Assembly (NCBI RefSeq): GCF_902506145.1
Contig: NZ_LR733520.1
Span: forward strand, 737,156 to 801,155
Reading direction: 5' to 3'
Length of the DNA stretch: 64,000 bases
Source of the DNA: Burkholderia sp. 8Y
Lineage (GTDB): Bacteria > Pseudomonadota > Gammaproteobacteria > Burkholderiales > Burkholderiaceae
Notes under the pieces: model-generated
What the model was told of the DNA's origin: nothing
The model's input: only the letters and a program-made list of their open reading frames with translations
The model's database searches: none
In this document: positions 56,220 through 64,000 of the stretch, one piece after another
Numbering within the stretch: position 1 is the stretch's first letter
Layout: each line of letters opens with the position of its first letter
Program-made: the position numbers and the translations under genes

Positions 56220-59200
56220 TCATTCCACCGCGCTCGCCGGTCTCGCGCCGCCCTTACGACGCGCCCGCCGCGCTTCCGAGCGCACGCGGATGCGGTCCAT
56301 GTACAGATAGACGACAGGCGTGGTGTAAAGCGTCAGCATCTGGCTGACGATCAGCCCGCCGACGATCGCGATGCCGAGCGGCGCGCGCATCTCCGAGCCT
56401 TCGCCGGTGCCGAACGCGAGCGGCAGCGCGCCGAGCAAGGCGGCGGCGGTCGTCATCATGATCGGGCGAAAGCGCAGCAGGCACGCTTCCTCGATCGCAT
56501 CGCGCGAGGTTTTTGCGCCGTGGCGCGTGGCTTCGATCGCGAAGTCCACCATCATGATCGCGTTCTTCTTCACGATGCCGATCAGCAAGATGACCGCGAT
56601 CAGCGCGATGATGCTGAACTCGGTATGAAAGAGCAGCAGCGCGAGCAGCGCGCCGATGCCCGCCGACGGCAGCGTCGACAGAATCGTGATCGGGTGAATG
56701 TAACTCTCGTACAGGATGCCAAGCACGATGTACACCGCCGCGAGCGCCGCGAGAATGAGAAGCGGCTGGTCGTTGAGCGATTGCTGGAACGCCTGCGCCG
56801 TGCCCTGGAAGCTGCCGTGAATGGTCGGCGGCACGCCCAGTTCGGCCATGGTTTCGTAGATCGCGGCGGTCGCGGCTGACAGCGATTTGCCCGGCGGCAA
56901 GTTGAACGAAATGGTCGAGGCGACGAACTGGCTCTGGTGGTTCACGGAGAGCGGCGTGTTGCCCGGCCCGAACTTCGCGATGGACGAGAGCGGCACCATC
57001 GTTTCCTTCGACGTGGACACCGCCGCGCCCGACGACGATCCCGACTTGCCGCTCGCCGCAATCGCGTTGGTCGCGGAATTGCGCACGGATTCGAGCGCGA
57101 GCGCGGCGGTGGTGTCGGCCGTGCTGGTCGACGAGCCGCCCGCGCCGGTCGAACCGGTCGCGGAAGTGGATGCCGTGCTGGTCGCGCTGGAGGTCGTCGT
57201 GGAATTGGTCGAGGCCGCGCCGCTCGCCGTGCCGCCCGACGTGCTGACGTAGATCTGCTTGAGCATTTCCGGGTCTTGCCAGTACTTCGGCGCGACTTCC
57301 ATCACCACGTGATATTGGGACAGCGCGTTATAGATGGTCGAGACCTGCCGCTGGCCGAAGGCGTCGTAGAGCGTGTTGTCGATCTGCGCGGGCTTGATGT
57401 TCAGGCGCGCGGCGGTCGCGCGGTCGAACGTGACCATGGCTTCGAGGCCGCCTTGCTGCTGGTCCGAGTTCACGTCGGTCAGCTCGGGCCGGTGTTGCAG
57501 CGCCTCGGTGATCTTCGGCGCCCAGGTGTACAGATCGGAAGTCGTGTCCGAGAGCAGCGTGAACTGATACTGCGCGTTCGACTGCCGCCCGCCCACGCGA
57601 ATGTCCTGCACCGCCTGAAGAAACGTGCGCGCGCCGGCGACGTCGGCGAGCGGGCGGCGCAAGCGGTTGATGACCTGATCCGCCGAAATCTTGCGTTCGC
57701 TCTTCGGCTTGAGCGAGATGAACATGAAGCCCGAATTGGTCGAACGGCCGCCCGTGAAACCCGCGACGCTGTCGACGGCAGGATCCGCCTCCACGATACG
57801 CATCATTTCCGAGAACTTCACCTTCATCGCCTGAAACGACGTGCTCTGGTCCGCCTGAATGCCGCCGATGATGCGTCCCGTGTCCTGCTGCGGGAAAAAG
57901 CCCTTCGGCACGATCACGTATAGATAGAAGTTGAGGCCGATGGTCGCGAGCAGAATCAGCAGGATGGTGCGCGGATGCCCGAGCGCCCAGCCGAGCGTGC
58001 GCGCGTAGCCGCGCTGCATGCGCTCGAATTGCCGTTCGAGCCACCGCGCGACGCGGCCTTCTTCGCGCTTCTCGTGCGCCTCTTCGAGCAGGCGCGAGCA
58101 CATCATGGGCGTGACGGTGAGCGACACGACGAGCGACACGGCGATGGCAAGCGAGAGCGTCAGCGCGAATTCGCGGAACAGCCGCCCGACGATGCCGCCC
58201 ATGAGCAGGATCGGCAGGAACACCGCCACGAGCGACACGCTGATGGACAGCACCGTGAAGCCGACTTCGCGCGCGCCGATGATCGCCGCCTGCATGCGCG
58301 GCACGCCTTTCTCGACATGCCGCGAGATGTTTTCCAGCACGACGATCGCGTCGTCGACCACGAAGCCGGTCGCGATGGTCAGCGCCATGAGCGAGAGGTT
58401 GTCGAGCGAGAAGCCGAGCAGGTACATCGCGGCGAACGTGCCGATGATGGAGATCGGGACGGCGACGCTCGGAATGAGCGTCGCGCGCCAGTTGCGCAGG
58501 AACAGGAACACGACCATCACGACAAGCGCCACCGCGACCACGAGCGTGAGTTCGGTGTCGTGCAGCGACGAGCGGATGGTGGTCGAGCGGTCGGCAGTCG
58601 GCGTAATCTGCACGTCGGCGGGCAGCGCGGCCTGCAACTGCGGCACCATCGCCTTCACGCGGTCGATCGTCTCGATGATGTTCGCGCCCGGCTGCCGGTA
58701 CAGAATGACGAGCACCGCGTGCTTGTTGTTGATAAGGCCGAGATTGCGCAGGTCTTCGACCGAATCGACCACTTCGCCGACGTCCGAGAGCTTCACCGCC
58801 GATCCGTTGCGGTACGCGACCACGAGGTCCTTGTACTGCGCGGCCTTGCTCGCCTGATCGTTGGTGTAGAGCTGGACGTGCGTGCCCTGGAACTCGATCG
58901 AACCTTTGGGACTGTTCGCATTGGCCGATGCGAGCGCGGCCCGCACGTCCTCCAGCCCGATGCCGTAGTGGAAAAGCGCGCCCGGCTCCAGTTCCACGCG
59001 CACAGCCGGATTCGCCGAGCCGCTCACGTCGACTTCGCCGACGCCCGGCACCGTCGAAAGCGTCTGCTGCAAGACGGTCGCGGCGGAATCGTAGAGCGCG
59101 CCCGCCGTGCGCGTCGGCGAAGAGAGCGCGAGCACGAGAATCGGCGCGTCGGCCGGATTGACCTTGTGGTAGGTCGGATTGCTGCGCAGGGAGGTCGGCA

Positions 59201-59555
59201 AATCGGCGCGGGCGGCGTTGATCGCGGCTTGCACGTCGCGCGCGGCACCGTCGATGTCGCGGTTCAGACCGAATTGCAGCGTGATGCGCGTGGTGCCGAC
59301 GGAGCTCATCGACGTCATTTCGCTCACGTCCGCGATGCTGCCGAGATGGCGTTCGAGCGGACTCGCGACACTCGTCGCCACCGTTTCCGGGCTCGCGCCC
59401 GGCAGCGACGCCTGCACGGAGATGGTCGGGAAATCGACCTGCGGCAGCGGCGCGACGGGCAGTTTGACGAACGCGAACATGCCCGCGAGCGCGATGCCGA
59501 CGGCGAGCAGCGTCGTCGCGACGGGCCGGCCGATGAAAAGACGCGACAGGTTCAT
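56220..59555 (-). CDS. mdtC: RND multidrug efflux permease, MdtC-like
   Basis: 1111-residue inner-membrane pump of the HAE-RND family. The N-terminal helix [25 protein letters not shown], periplasmic docking domain and twelve membrane helices follow the family layout. The proton-relay Asp pair is in [16 protein letters not shown], and the C-terminal part has [22 protein letters not shown]. It is about 75 residues longer than usual because of a Ser/Thr/Gly/Ala-rich insertion at ~769-850, in the second periplasmic loop region. A GGAG site lies within the end of mdtB; only 3 bp separate them. With the upstream MdtB-like pump it would form a heteromeric efflux unit. Confidence 0.92.
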   Translation of the reverse strand: MNLSRLFIGRPVATTLLAVGIALAGMFAFVKLPVAPLPQVDFPTISVQASLPGASPETVATSVASPLERHLGSIADVSEMTSMSSVGTTRITLQFGLNRDIDGAARDVQAAINAARADLPTSLRSNPTYHKVNPADAPILVLALSSPTRTAGALYDSAATVLQQTLSTVPGVGEVDVSGSANPAVRVELEPGALFHYGIGLEDVRAALASANANSPKGSIEFQGTHVQLYTNDQASKAAQYKDLVVAYRNGSAVKLSDVGEVVDSVEDLRNLGLINNKHAVLVILYRQPGANIIETIDRVKAMVPQLQAALPADVQITPTADRSTTIRSSLHDTELTLVVAVALVVMVVFLFLRNWRATLIPSVAVPISIIGTFAAMYLLGFSLDNLSLMALTIATGFVVDDAIVVLENISRHVEKGVPRMQAAIIGAREVGFTVLSISVSLVAVFLPILLMGGIVGRLFREFALTLSLAIAVSLVVSLTVTPMMCSRLLEEAHEKREEGRVARWLERQFERMQRGYARTLGWALGHPRTILLILLATIGLNFYLYVIVPKGFFPQQDTGRIIGGIQADQSTSFQAMKVKFSEMMRIVEADPAVDSVAGFTGGRSTNSGFMFISLKPKSERKISADQVINRLRRPLADVAGARTFLQAVQDIRVGGRQSNAQYQFTLLSDTTSDLYTWAPKITEALQHRPELTDVNSDQQQGGLEAMVTFDRATAARLNIKPAQIDNTLYDAFGQRQVSTIYNALSQYHVVMEVAPKYWQDPEMLKQIYVSTSGGTASGAASTNSTTTSSATSTASTSATGSTGAGGSSTSTADTTAALALESVRNSATNAIAASGKSGSSSGAAVSTSKETMVPLSSIAKFGPGNTPLSVNHQSQFVASTISFNLPPGKSLSAATAAIYETMAELGVPPTIHGSFQGTAQAFQQSLNDQPLLILAALAAVYIVLGILYESYIHPITILSTLPSAGIGALLALLLFHTEFSIIALIAVILLIGIVKKNAIMMVDFAIEATRHGAKTSRDAIEEACLLRFRPIMMTTAAALLGALPLAFGTGEGSEMRAPLGIAIVGGLIVSQMLTLYTTPVVYLYMDRIRVRSEARRARRKGGARPASAVE

Positions 59556-59558
59556 GCC

Positions 59559-62500
59559 TTACTCCACGTCGCCCGCCGGACGCGGCGCGCTCATGCCGTC
59601 GCCGCCGAAGCGCGAGCGCAGCTTGCGCCCGAGCGAATCGAAGCCGAGGTAAATCACCGGCGTCGTAAAGAGCGTGAGCAACTGCGACACAATCAGCCCG
59701 CCCACGATCGCAATGCCGAGCGGATGGCGCAGCTCCGAACCCGCGCCCCAGCCGAGCATCAGCGGCAACGCGCCGAGGAGCGCCGCCATGGTCGTCATGA
59801 GAATCGGGCGAAAGCGCAGCAGACACGCCTGGAAAATGGCCTCGCGCGGCGGCTTGCCTTGTTCGCGTTCGGCTTCGAGCGCGAAGTCGATCATCATGAT
59901 CGCGTTCTTCTTCACGATGCCGATCAAAAGCACGATGCCGATGATCCCGATGATATCGAGGTCGTGCCCGGTGATCATCAGCGAGAGCAGTGCGCCGACG
60001 CCCGCCGAGGGCAGCGTCGAGAGAATGGTGATCGGATGGATGAAGCTCTCGTACAGCACGCCGAGCACGATATACATCGTGATGATCGCCGCGAGAATCA
60101 GGAACAGTTCGTTCGAGAGCGATGCCTGAAACGCGAGCGCCGCGCCCTGGTAGCGAATCTGGAACGAGGCGGGCAAGCCGATCTCGTTCTTCGCTTCTTC
60201 GATCGCCTTTACAGCCGCGCCGAGCGACGCGCCCTTCGCCAGATTGAACGAAACGGTGGTCGCGGGAAACTGCCCGAGGTGCGTGACGAGCAAGGGCGCG
60301 GCGCGCTCATGGAACTTGGCGATGGCCGAGAGCGGCACTTGCCCGTTCGTCGCGGTGGACGAGGGCAGATAAATGCCGTTGAGCGTCTCGCTGTAATGCG
60401 CGTCGGTCGGCTCGCTCTCCAGAATCACGCGGTACTGGTTCGACTGCGTGAAGATGGTCGAGATAATGCGTTGCCCGAACGCGTCATAGAGCGCGTTGTC
60501 CACGGTCGCGGGCGTGATGCCGAAGCGCGCGGCCGTTTCGCGGTCGATTTCCACGTACACCGACTGCCCGTTCTGCTGAAGGTCGGTGGCGACATCGGTC
60601 AGGATCGAGCTGTGTTGCAGCCGGTCGACGAGCTTCGGCACCCATTGCGCGAATTCGGCCGAATTCGGATCGGTCAGCATGAACTGGTATTGCGTCGGGC
60701 TGACCGTGGAGTCGATCGTCAAATCCTGCACCGGCTGCATATAGAGCCTGATGCTCGGAATGTCCGCCACTTCGTTCTGGATCGAACGGATGATTTCGCT
60801 CGACGTATTGCTGCGGTCGTCGCGCGGCTTCAGGTTGATGAGCATGCGCCCGCTGTTGAGCGTGATGTTCGTGCCGTCCACGCCGATGAACGAGGTGAGG
60901 CTTTCCACGTCCGGGTTCTGAAGAATCTTCGCCGCGAGCGCCTGTTGCTGTTCCGCAACCGCCTGATACGACGCCGCCTGCGGCGCCTGCGTGATCGCCT
61001 GGATCACGCCCGTGTCCTGGGTCGGGAAGAAGCCCTTCGGAATGTACGCGTACAGCACGCCGGTCAGCACGAGCGTGAGCAGCGCGACCACGAGCGTCGA
61101 ACGCTGCCGGTCGAGCACCCACTCGAGCGCCACCGCATAACGGCCGATGACGTAATCGATGAACCGATGCGCGCGCGCCTCGAAGCGCCGGCTGTCCTTC
61201 GGCGGCGTATGGCGCAGCAGTTTCGCGCACATCATCGGCACGAGCGTGAGCGACACGATGGCCGAAATGACGATGGTCACGGCAAGCGTGATGGCGAACT
61301 CGTGGAAGAGCCGCCCGACCACATCGCCCATGAAGAGCAGCGGAATCAGCACCGCGATGAGCGATACCGTGAGCGAAATGATCGTGAAGCCGATCTGCCG
61401 CGAGCCCTTCAGCGCCGCTTCGAGCGGCGCTTCGCCTTCTTCCACGTAGCGCGCGATGTTCTCGATCATGACGATGGCGTCATCGACGACGAAGCCCGTC
61501 GCGATGGTCAGCGCCATCAGCGAGAGGTTGTCGAGCGAGAAGCCGCACAGGTACATGGCCGCGAGCGTGCCGACGAGCGAGAGCGGCACCGACAGGCTCG
61601 GGATGATGGTCGCGTAGACGTTCGCGAGGAACAGATAAATGACGAGCACGACGAGCACGACGGACAGCGCCAGTTCGAACTCCACGTCCCGCACGGACGC
61701 GCGAATGGTCGTGGTGCGGTCCGTGACCACGCGCACGTCGAGCGCGGCGGGCAGCGATTGCTGCAATTGCGGCAGCAGCTTCTTGATGCCGTCCACCACC
61801 TGAATCACGTTCGCGCCCGGCTGACGCTGCACGTTCAGGATGATGGCGGGCGTCGAATCGACCCATGCGCCGAGCTTCGTGTTTTCCGGCCCCTGCACGA
61901 TGGTCGCGACGTCGGTCAGCATTACTGGCCGTCCGTTGCGATACGCGACGACCGCGCTCTTGTAAGCGTTGGCGTCGGTGAGCTGGTCGTTCGCGTTGAT
62001 GGTGTAGGCGCGCGTCGGGCCGTCAAAATTGCCCTTCGGCGTGTTGACGTTGAGGTTAGAGATCGTGGTGCGCAGATCGTCGATATTGAGCCCGTAGGAG
62101 GCGAGCGCGCGCGTGTTGGCCTGAATGCGGACTGCCGGCCGGTTGCCGCCGCTCACCGACACGAGGCCGACGCCCGCGACCTGCGAAATCTTCTGCCCGA
62201 GCCGCGTGTCCGCGAGATCCTGCACCTGCGTGAGCGGCAGCGTCTTCGAACTGACCGCGAGCGTCATGATCGGCGCGTCGGCAGGGTTGACCTTTGCGTA
62301 GATCGGCGGGGCGGGCAGGTCGGACGGCAGCAGGTTGCCCGCCGCGTTGATGGCGGCCTGCACTTCCTGCTCGGCGATATCGAGCGGCAAGTCGAGGCTG
62401 AACTGCAACGTGATCACCGATGCCCCCGCCGAACTCTGCGACGACATCTGGTTGAGGCTTGCCATCTGCCCGAACTGCTTTTCGAGCGGCGCGGTGACGC

Positions 62501-62684
62501 TGGAGGTCATCACGTCCGGCGACGCGCCGGGGTAGAAGGTCTGCACCTGAATCGTCGGATAGTCGACGGCGGGCAGCGCGGACAGCGGCAGAAAGCGCAG
62601 CGCGACGAGGCCGACGAGCATGATCGCCGCCATCAGCAGCGCCGTGCCGACCGGACGCAGAATAAAAAGGCGGGAGGGATTCAT
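59559..62684 (-). CDS. mdtB: RND multidrug efflux permease, MdtB-like
   Basis: 1041-residue RND pump, normal length for MdtB. The N-terminus [25 protein letters not shown], the docking-domain motif [29 protein letters not shown], the Asp-Asp motif [23 protein letters not shown], and [27 protein letters not shown] are all family-typical. Coded between the adaptor gene (25 bp upstream) and the MdtC-like gene (3 bp downstream), so the trio reads mdtA-mdtB-mdtC on the minus strand. In E. coli MdtABC exports bile salts, novobiocin and other drugs through TolC; substrates here are not known. No outer-membrane factor gene is visible in the window. Confidence 0.94.
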   Translation of the reverse strand: MNPSRLFILRPVGTALLMAAIMLVGLVALRFLPLSALPAVDYPTIQVQTFYPGASPDVMTSSVTAPLEKQFGQMASLNQMSSQSSAGASVITLQFSLDLPLDIAEQEVQAAINAAGNLLPSDLPAPPIYAKVNPADAPIMTLAVSSKTLPLTQVQDLADTRLGQKISQVAGVGLVSVSGGNRPAVRIQANTRALASYGLNIDDLRTTISNLNVNTPKGNFDGPTRAYTINANDQLTDANAYKSAVVAYRNGRPVMLTDVATIVQGPENTKLGAWVDSTPAIILNVQRQPGANVIQVVDGIKKLLPQLQQSLPAALDVRVVTDRTTTIRASVRDVEFELALSVVLVVLVIYLFLANVYATIIPSLSVPLSLVGTLAAMYLCGFSLDNLSLMALTIATGFVVDDAIVMIENIARYVEEGEAPLEAALKGSRQIGFTIISLTVSLIAVLIPLLFMGDVVGRLFHEFAITLAVTIVISAIVSLTLVPMMCAKLLRHTPPKDSRRFEARAHRFIDYVIGRYAVALEWVLDRQRSTLVVALLTLVLTGVLYAYIPKGFFPTQDTGVIQAITQAPQAASYQAVAEQQQALAAKILQNPDVESLTSFIGVDGTNITLNSGRMLINLKPRDDRSNTSSEIIRSIQNEVADIPSIRLYMQPVQDLTIDSTVSPTQYQFMLTDPNSAEFAQWVPKLVDRLQHSSILTDVATDLQQNGQSVYVEIDRETAARFGITPATVDNALYDAFGQRIISTIFTQSNQYRVILESEPTDAHYSETLNGIYLPSSTATNGQVPLSAIAKFHERAAPLLVTHLGQFPATTVSFNLAKGASLGAAVKAIEEAKNEIGLPASFQIRYQGAALAFQASLSNELFLILAAIITMYIVLGVLYESFIHPITILSTLPSAGVGALLSLMITGHDLDIIGIIGIVLLIGIVKKNAIMMIDFALEAEREQGKPPREAIFQACLLRFRPILMTTMAALLGALPLMLGWGAGSELRHPLGIAIVGGLIVSQLLTLFTTPVIYLGFDSLGRKLRSRFGGDGMSAPRPAGDVE

Positions 62685-62709
62685 GCGAGAGGCTTAGAAA
62701 TCACTGTGG

Positions 62710-64000
62710 CTATTGCTGACGGCGATGATGCCCGCCGTGCTGCGCGCCCGATGCTCCCGAAGCCGCGGCCGCAGCGGAAGCGCCCGACGCCGCCGACGCG
62801 CCCGACGCGCCCTTCGCGCGTTCGGCGGGAATCGTGATCTTCGCACCTTCTTTCAGGCGGTCCGAGCCGTCGATGACCACGCGCTCGCCCACTTGCAGGC
62901 CAGACTTGATGCTCGTGCGCTCGCCATCGACCGGACCGGTTTTCACGTTGCGCACCGTCACCGTGTTGTCCGGCTTCACGACATACACGAACGACCCGGA
63001 CGAGCCGTTGAGCACCGCCGAGGTCGGCACGATGGTCGCGTTCTTGATGACGTCGACGAGCAGCTTCGTATTCACGAACTGATTCGGGAAGAGCAGGCTC
63101 TCCTTGTTGTCGAAGGTGGCGCGCAGCTTGACCGTGCCCGTGGCGGTGTCGATCTGGTTGTCGACGGTTTCGAGGTAGCCGGATTCGAGCGCGGTGGTGT
63201 TCGCGCGGTCATAGGCCGTCGCCGACATTTTCACGCCCGCGCGCAGCGGCTTCATGATGGCGGCGAGGTTGTCTTCGGAGGTCGTGAAGATCACGCTGAT
63301 CGGCTGCAACTGCGTGATGACGACGACGCCGTTCGTGTCGCCCGTGGTCACGTAGTTGCCCGGATCGACCTGGCGCAAGCCCACGCGCCCGGACACCGGC
63401 GCGGTGATGCGCGCATAGGTGAGGTCTAGCTTGTAGGTATCGACATTAGCCTGGTCGGACTTCACCGCGCCTTCGTACTGCTTGACGAGCGATGCCTGCG
63501 TGTCCACCTGCTGCTTCGCGATGGAGTCCTGCGAGAGCAGCGTCTGATACCGCTGCAAGTCGAGCCGCGCGGTTTGCAGCAACGCCTGATCGCGGGCCAG
63601 CGTGCCTTGCGCGTTACGCAGCGAGATTTCGTAAGGACGCGGGTCGATTTGCGCGAGCACGTCGCCCTTCTTGACCATCTGGCCTTCGTGGAACGCGACG
63701 TCCATCAGCGTGCCGCTGAGCTGCGTCTTCACTGTGACGTTCGCGAGCGGCGTGACCGTGCCGAGCGCGTTGATGACCACCGGCATCTCGCCCTGCGAGA
63801 CGGTCGCGACATGGACCGGCTGCGGCTGGTTCATCGCGTCCGCGCCGCCGCGCCGTCCGCCCTGATGCGCTTGCTGCGGCGAGCCCGCCGTGCCGCCGCG
63901 ATTCCACGGATGCCACCACGCGACGGCTCCCGCGATAATCAACACGGCCACGACGAGCGGCAGGAGACGGCGGCGGCGGGGCGCGGCGGTGGTGACGGGT
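62710..64000 (-). CDS. mdtA: RND efflux periplasmic adaptor, MdtA-like (start beyond window)
   Basis: The membrane-fusion protein of the MdtABC-type system; 430 codons are visible and the frame is open to the right edge (a GTG at 63951 is probably internal). An N-terminal basic region and hydrophobic anchor (PLVVAVLIIAGAVAWW) are followed by the lipoyl/barrel-sandwich motif VINALGTVTPLANVTVKTQLSGTLMDVAFHEGQMVKKGDVLAQIDPRPY, a helical hairpin, and PVSGRVGLRQVDPGNYV. It ends in an unusual Ala/Ser-rich tail and HGGHHRRQQ. This protein links the inner-membrane pumps to an outer-membrane channel. Confidence 0.93.
   Translation of the reverse strand, partial: PVTTAAPRRRRLLPLVVAVLIIAGAVAWWHPWNRGGTAGSPQQAHQGGRRGGADAMNQPQPVHVATVSQGEMPVVINALGTVTPLANVTVKTQLSGTLMDVAFHEGQMVKKGDVLAQIDPRPYEISLRNAQGTLARDQALLQTARLDLQRYQTLLSQDSIAKQQVDTQASLVKQYEGAVKSDQANVDTYKLDLTYARITAPVSGRVGLRQVDPGNYVTTGDTNGVVVITQLQPISVIFTTSEDNLAAIMKPLRAGVKMSATAYDRANTTALESGYLETVDNQIDTATGTVKLRATFDNKESLLFPNQFVNTKLLVDVIKNATIVPTSAVLNGSSGSFVYVVKPDNTVTVRNVKTGPVDGERTSIKSGLQVGERVVIDGSDRLKEGAKITIPAERAKGASGASAASGASAAAAASGASGAQHGGHHRRQQ

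Noticed and set aside
57975..62837. A 1620-codon plus-strand ORF opposite mdtB and mdtC
   Set aside because: Its translation is Arg/Asp/His/Glu-rich with no domain and mirrors the real RND genes; it is a high-GC antisense shadow.

Overview
The window is high-GC, densely coded bacterial chromosome with long antisense and frame-shadow ORFs. Protein types and gene order point to Burkholderiaceae of the Paraburkholderia/Caballeronia/Burkholderia group (inferred). Supporting signs are an intracellular PHA depolymerase, DUF1841 next to nth, an RsxB-like ferredoxin overlapping nth, GluQRS/TrhO beside dnaE, and the run hemF-nadD-rsfS-rlmH-maf-rng. I see no tRNA, rRNA, CRISPR array, insertion sequence, integrase or phage gene, so this reads as core chromosome.

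Layout. 1-4.6 kb: the end of a sodium:solute symporter, a FUSC membrane protein, a VOC protein, transaldolase and a small TonB-C-like protein. 4.6-8.5 kb: a minus-strand run moxR - GNAT - CoxE-type VWA protein - benE. 9-9.9 kb: two small exported cytochromes c. 10-14.3 kb: DUF1841, nth, an RsxB-like ferredoxin, a TetR regulator and phaZ. 14.7-20.8 kb: a GH15 glycosidase, small proteins, a lactonase-type beta-propeller, pagP and a CorA/ZntB channel. 20.8-26.2 kb: one very large ftsK with a low-complexity linker that includes five 120-bp tandem repeats. 26.4-33 kb: a META lipoprotein, purT, two small envelope proteins, rhlE, gluQ and trhO.

33-44 kb: dnaE, then an LPS region (GT4, an inverted GT2, a GT9 heptosyltransferase, an O-antigen-ligase-like protein, msbA, waaC). 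The glycosyltransferases build the lipid A-core oligosaccharide, MsbA flips it across the inner membrane, and the ligase-like protein may attach further sugars. 44-49 kb: the minus-strand housekeeping operon hemF-nadD-rsfS-rlmH-maf-rng. 49-52.3 kb: purD, a YebC-family protein and upp. 52.6-54.8 kb: a plus-strand run SDR - mgsA - qor. 54.8-55.5 kb: a decayed kdpE-like response regulator. 55.5-64 kb: an NAD(P)-binding protein and an mdtABC-type RND efflux operon whose adaptor runs off the right edge.

No wholly new multi-gene system stands out. The least ordinary items are the repeat-bearing FtsK linker, the kdpE pseudogene, a Ser/Thr/Gly insertion in the MdtC-like pump, an SDR lacking the usual Tyr-Lys pair, antiparallel gene overlaps in the LPS region, and decanucleotide repeats upstream of purD.
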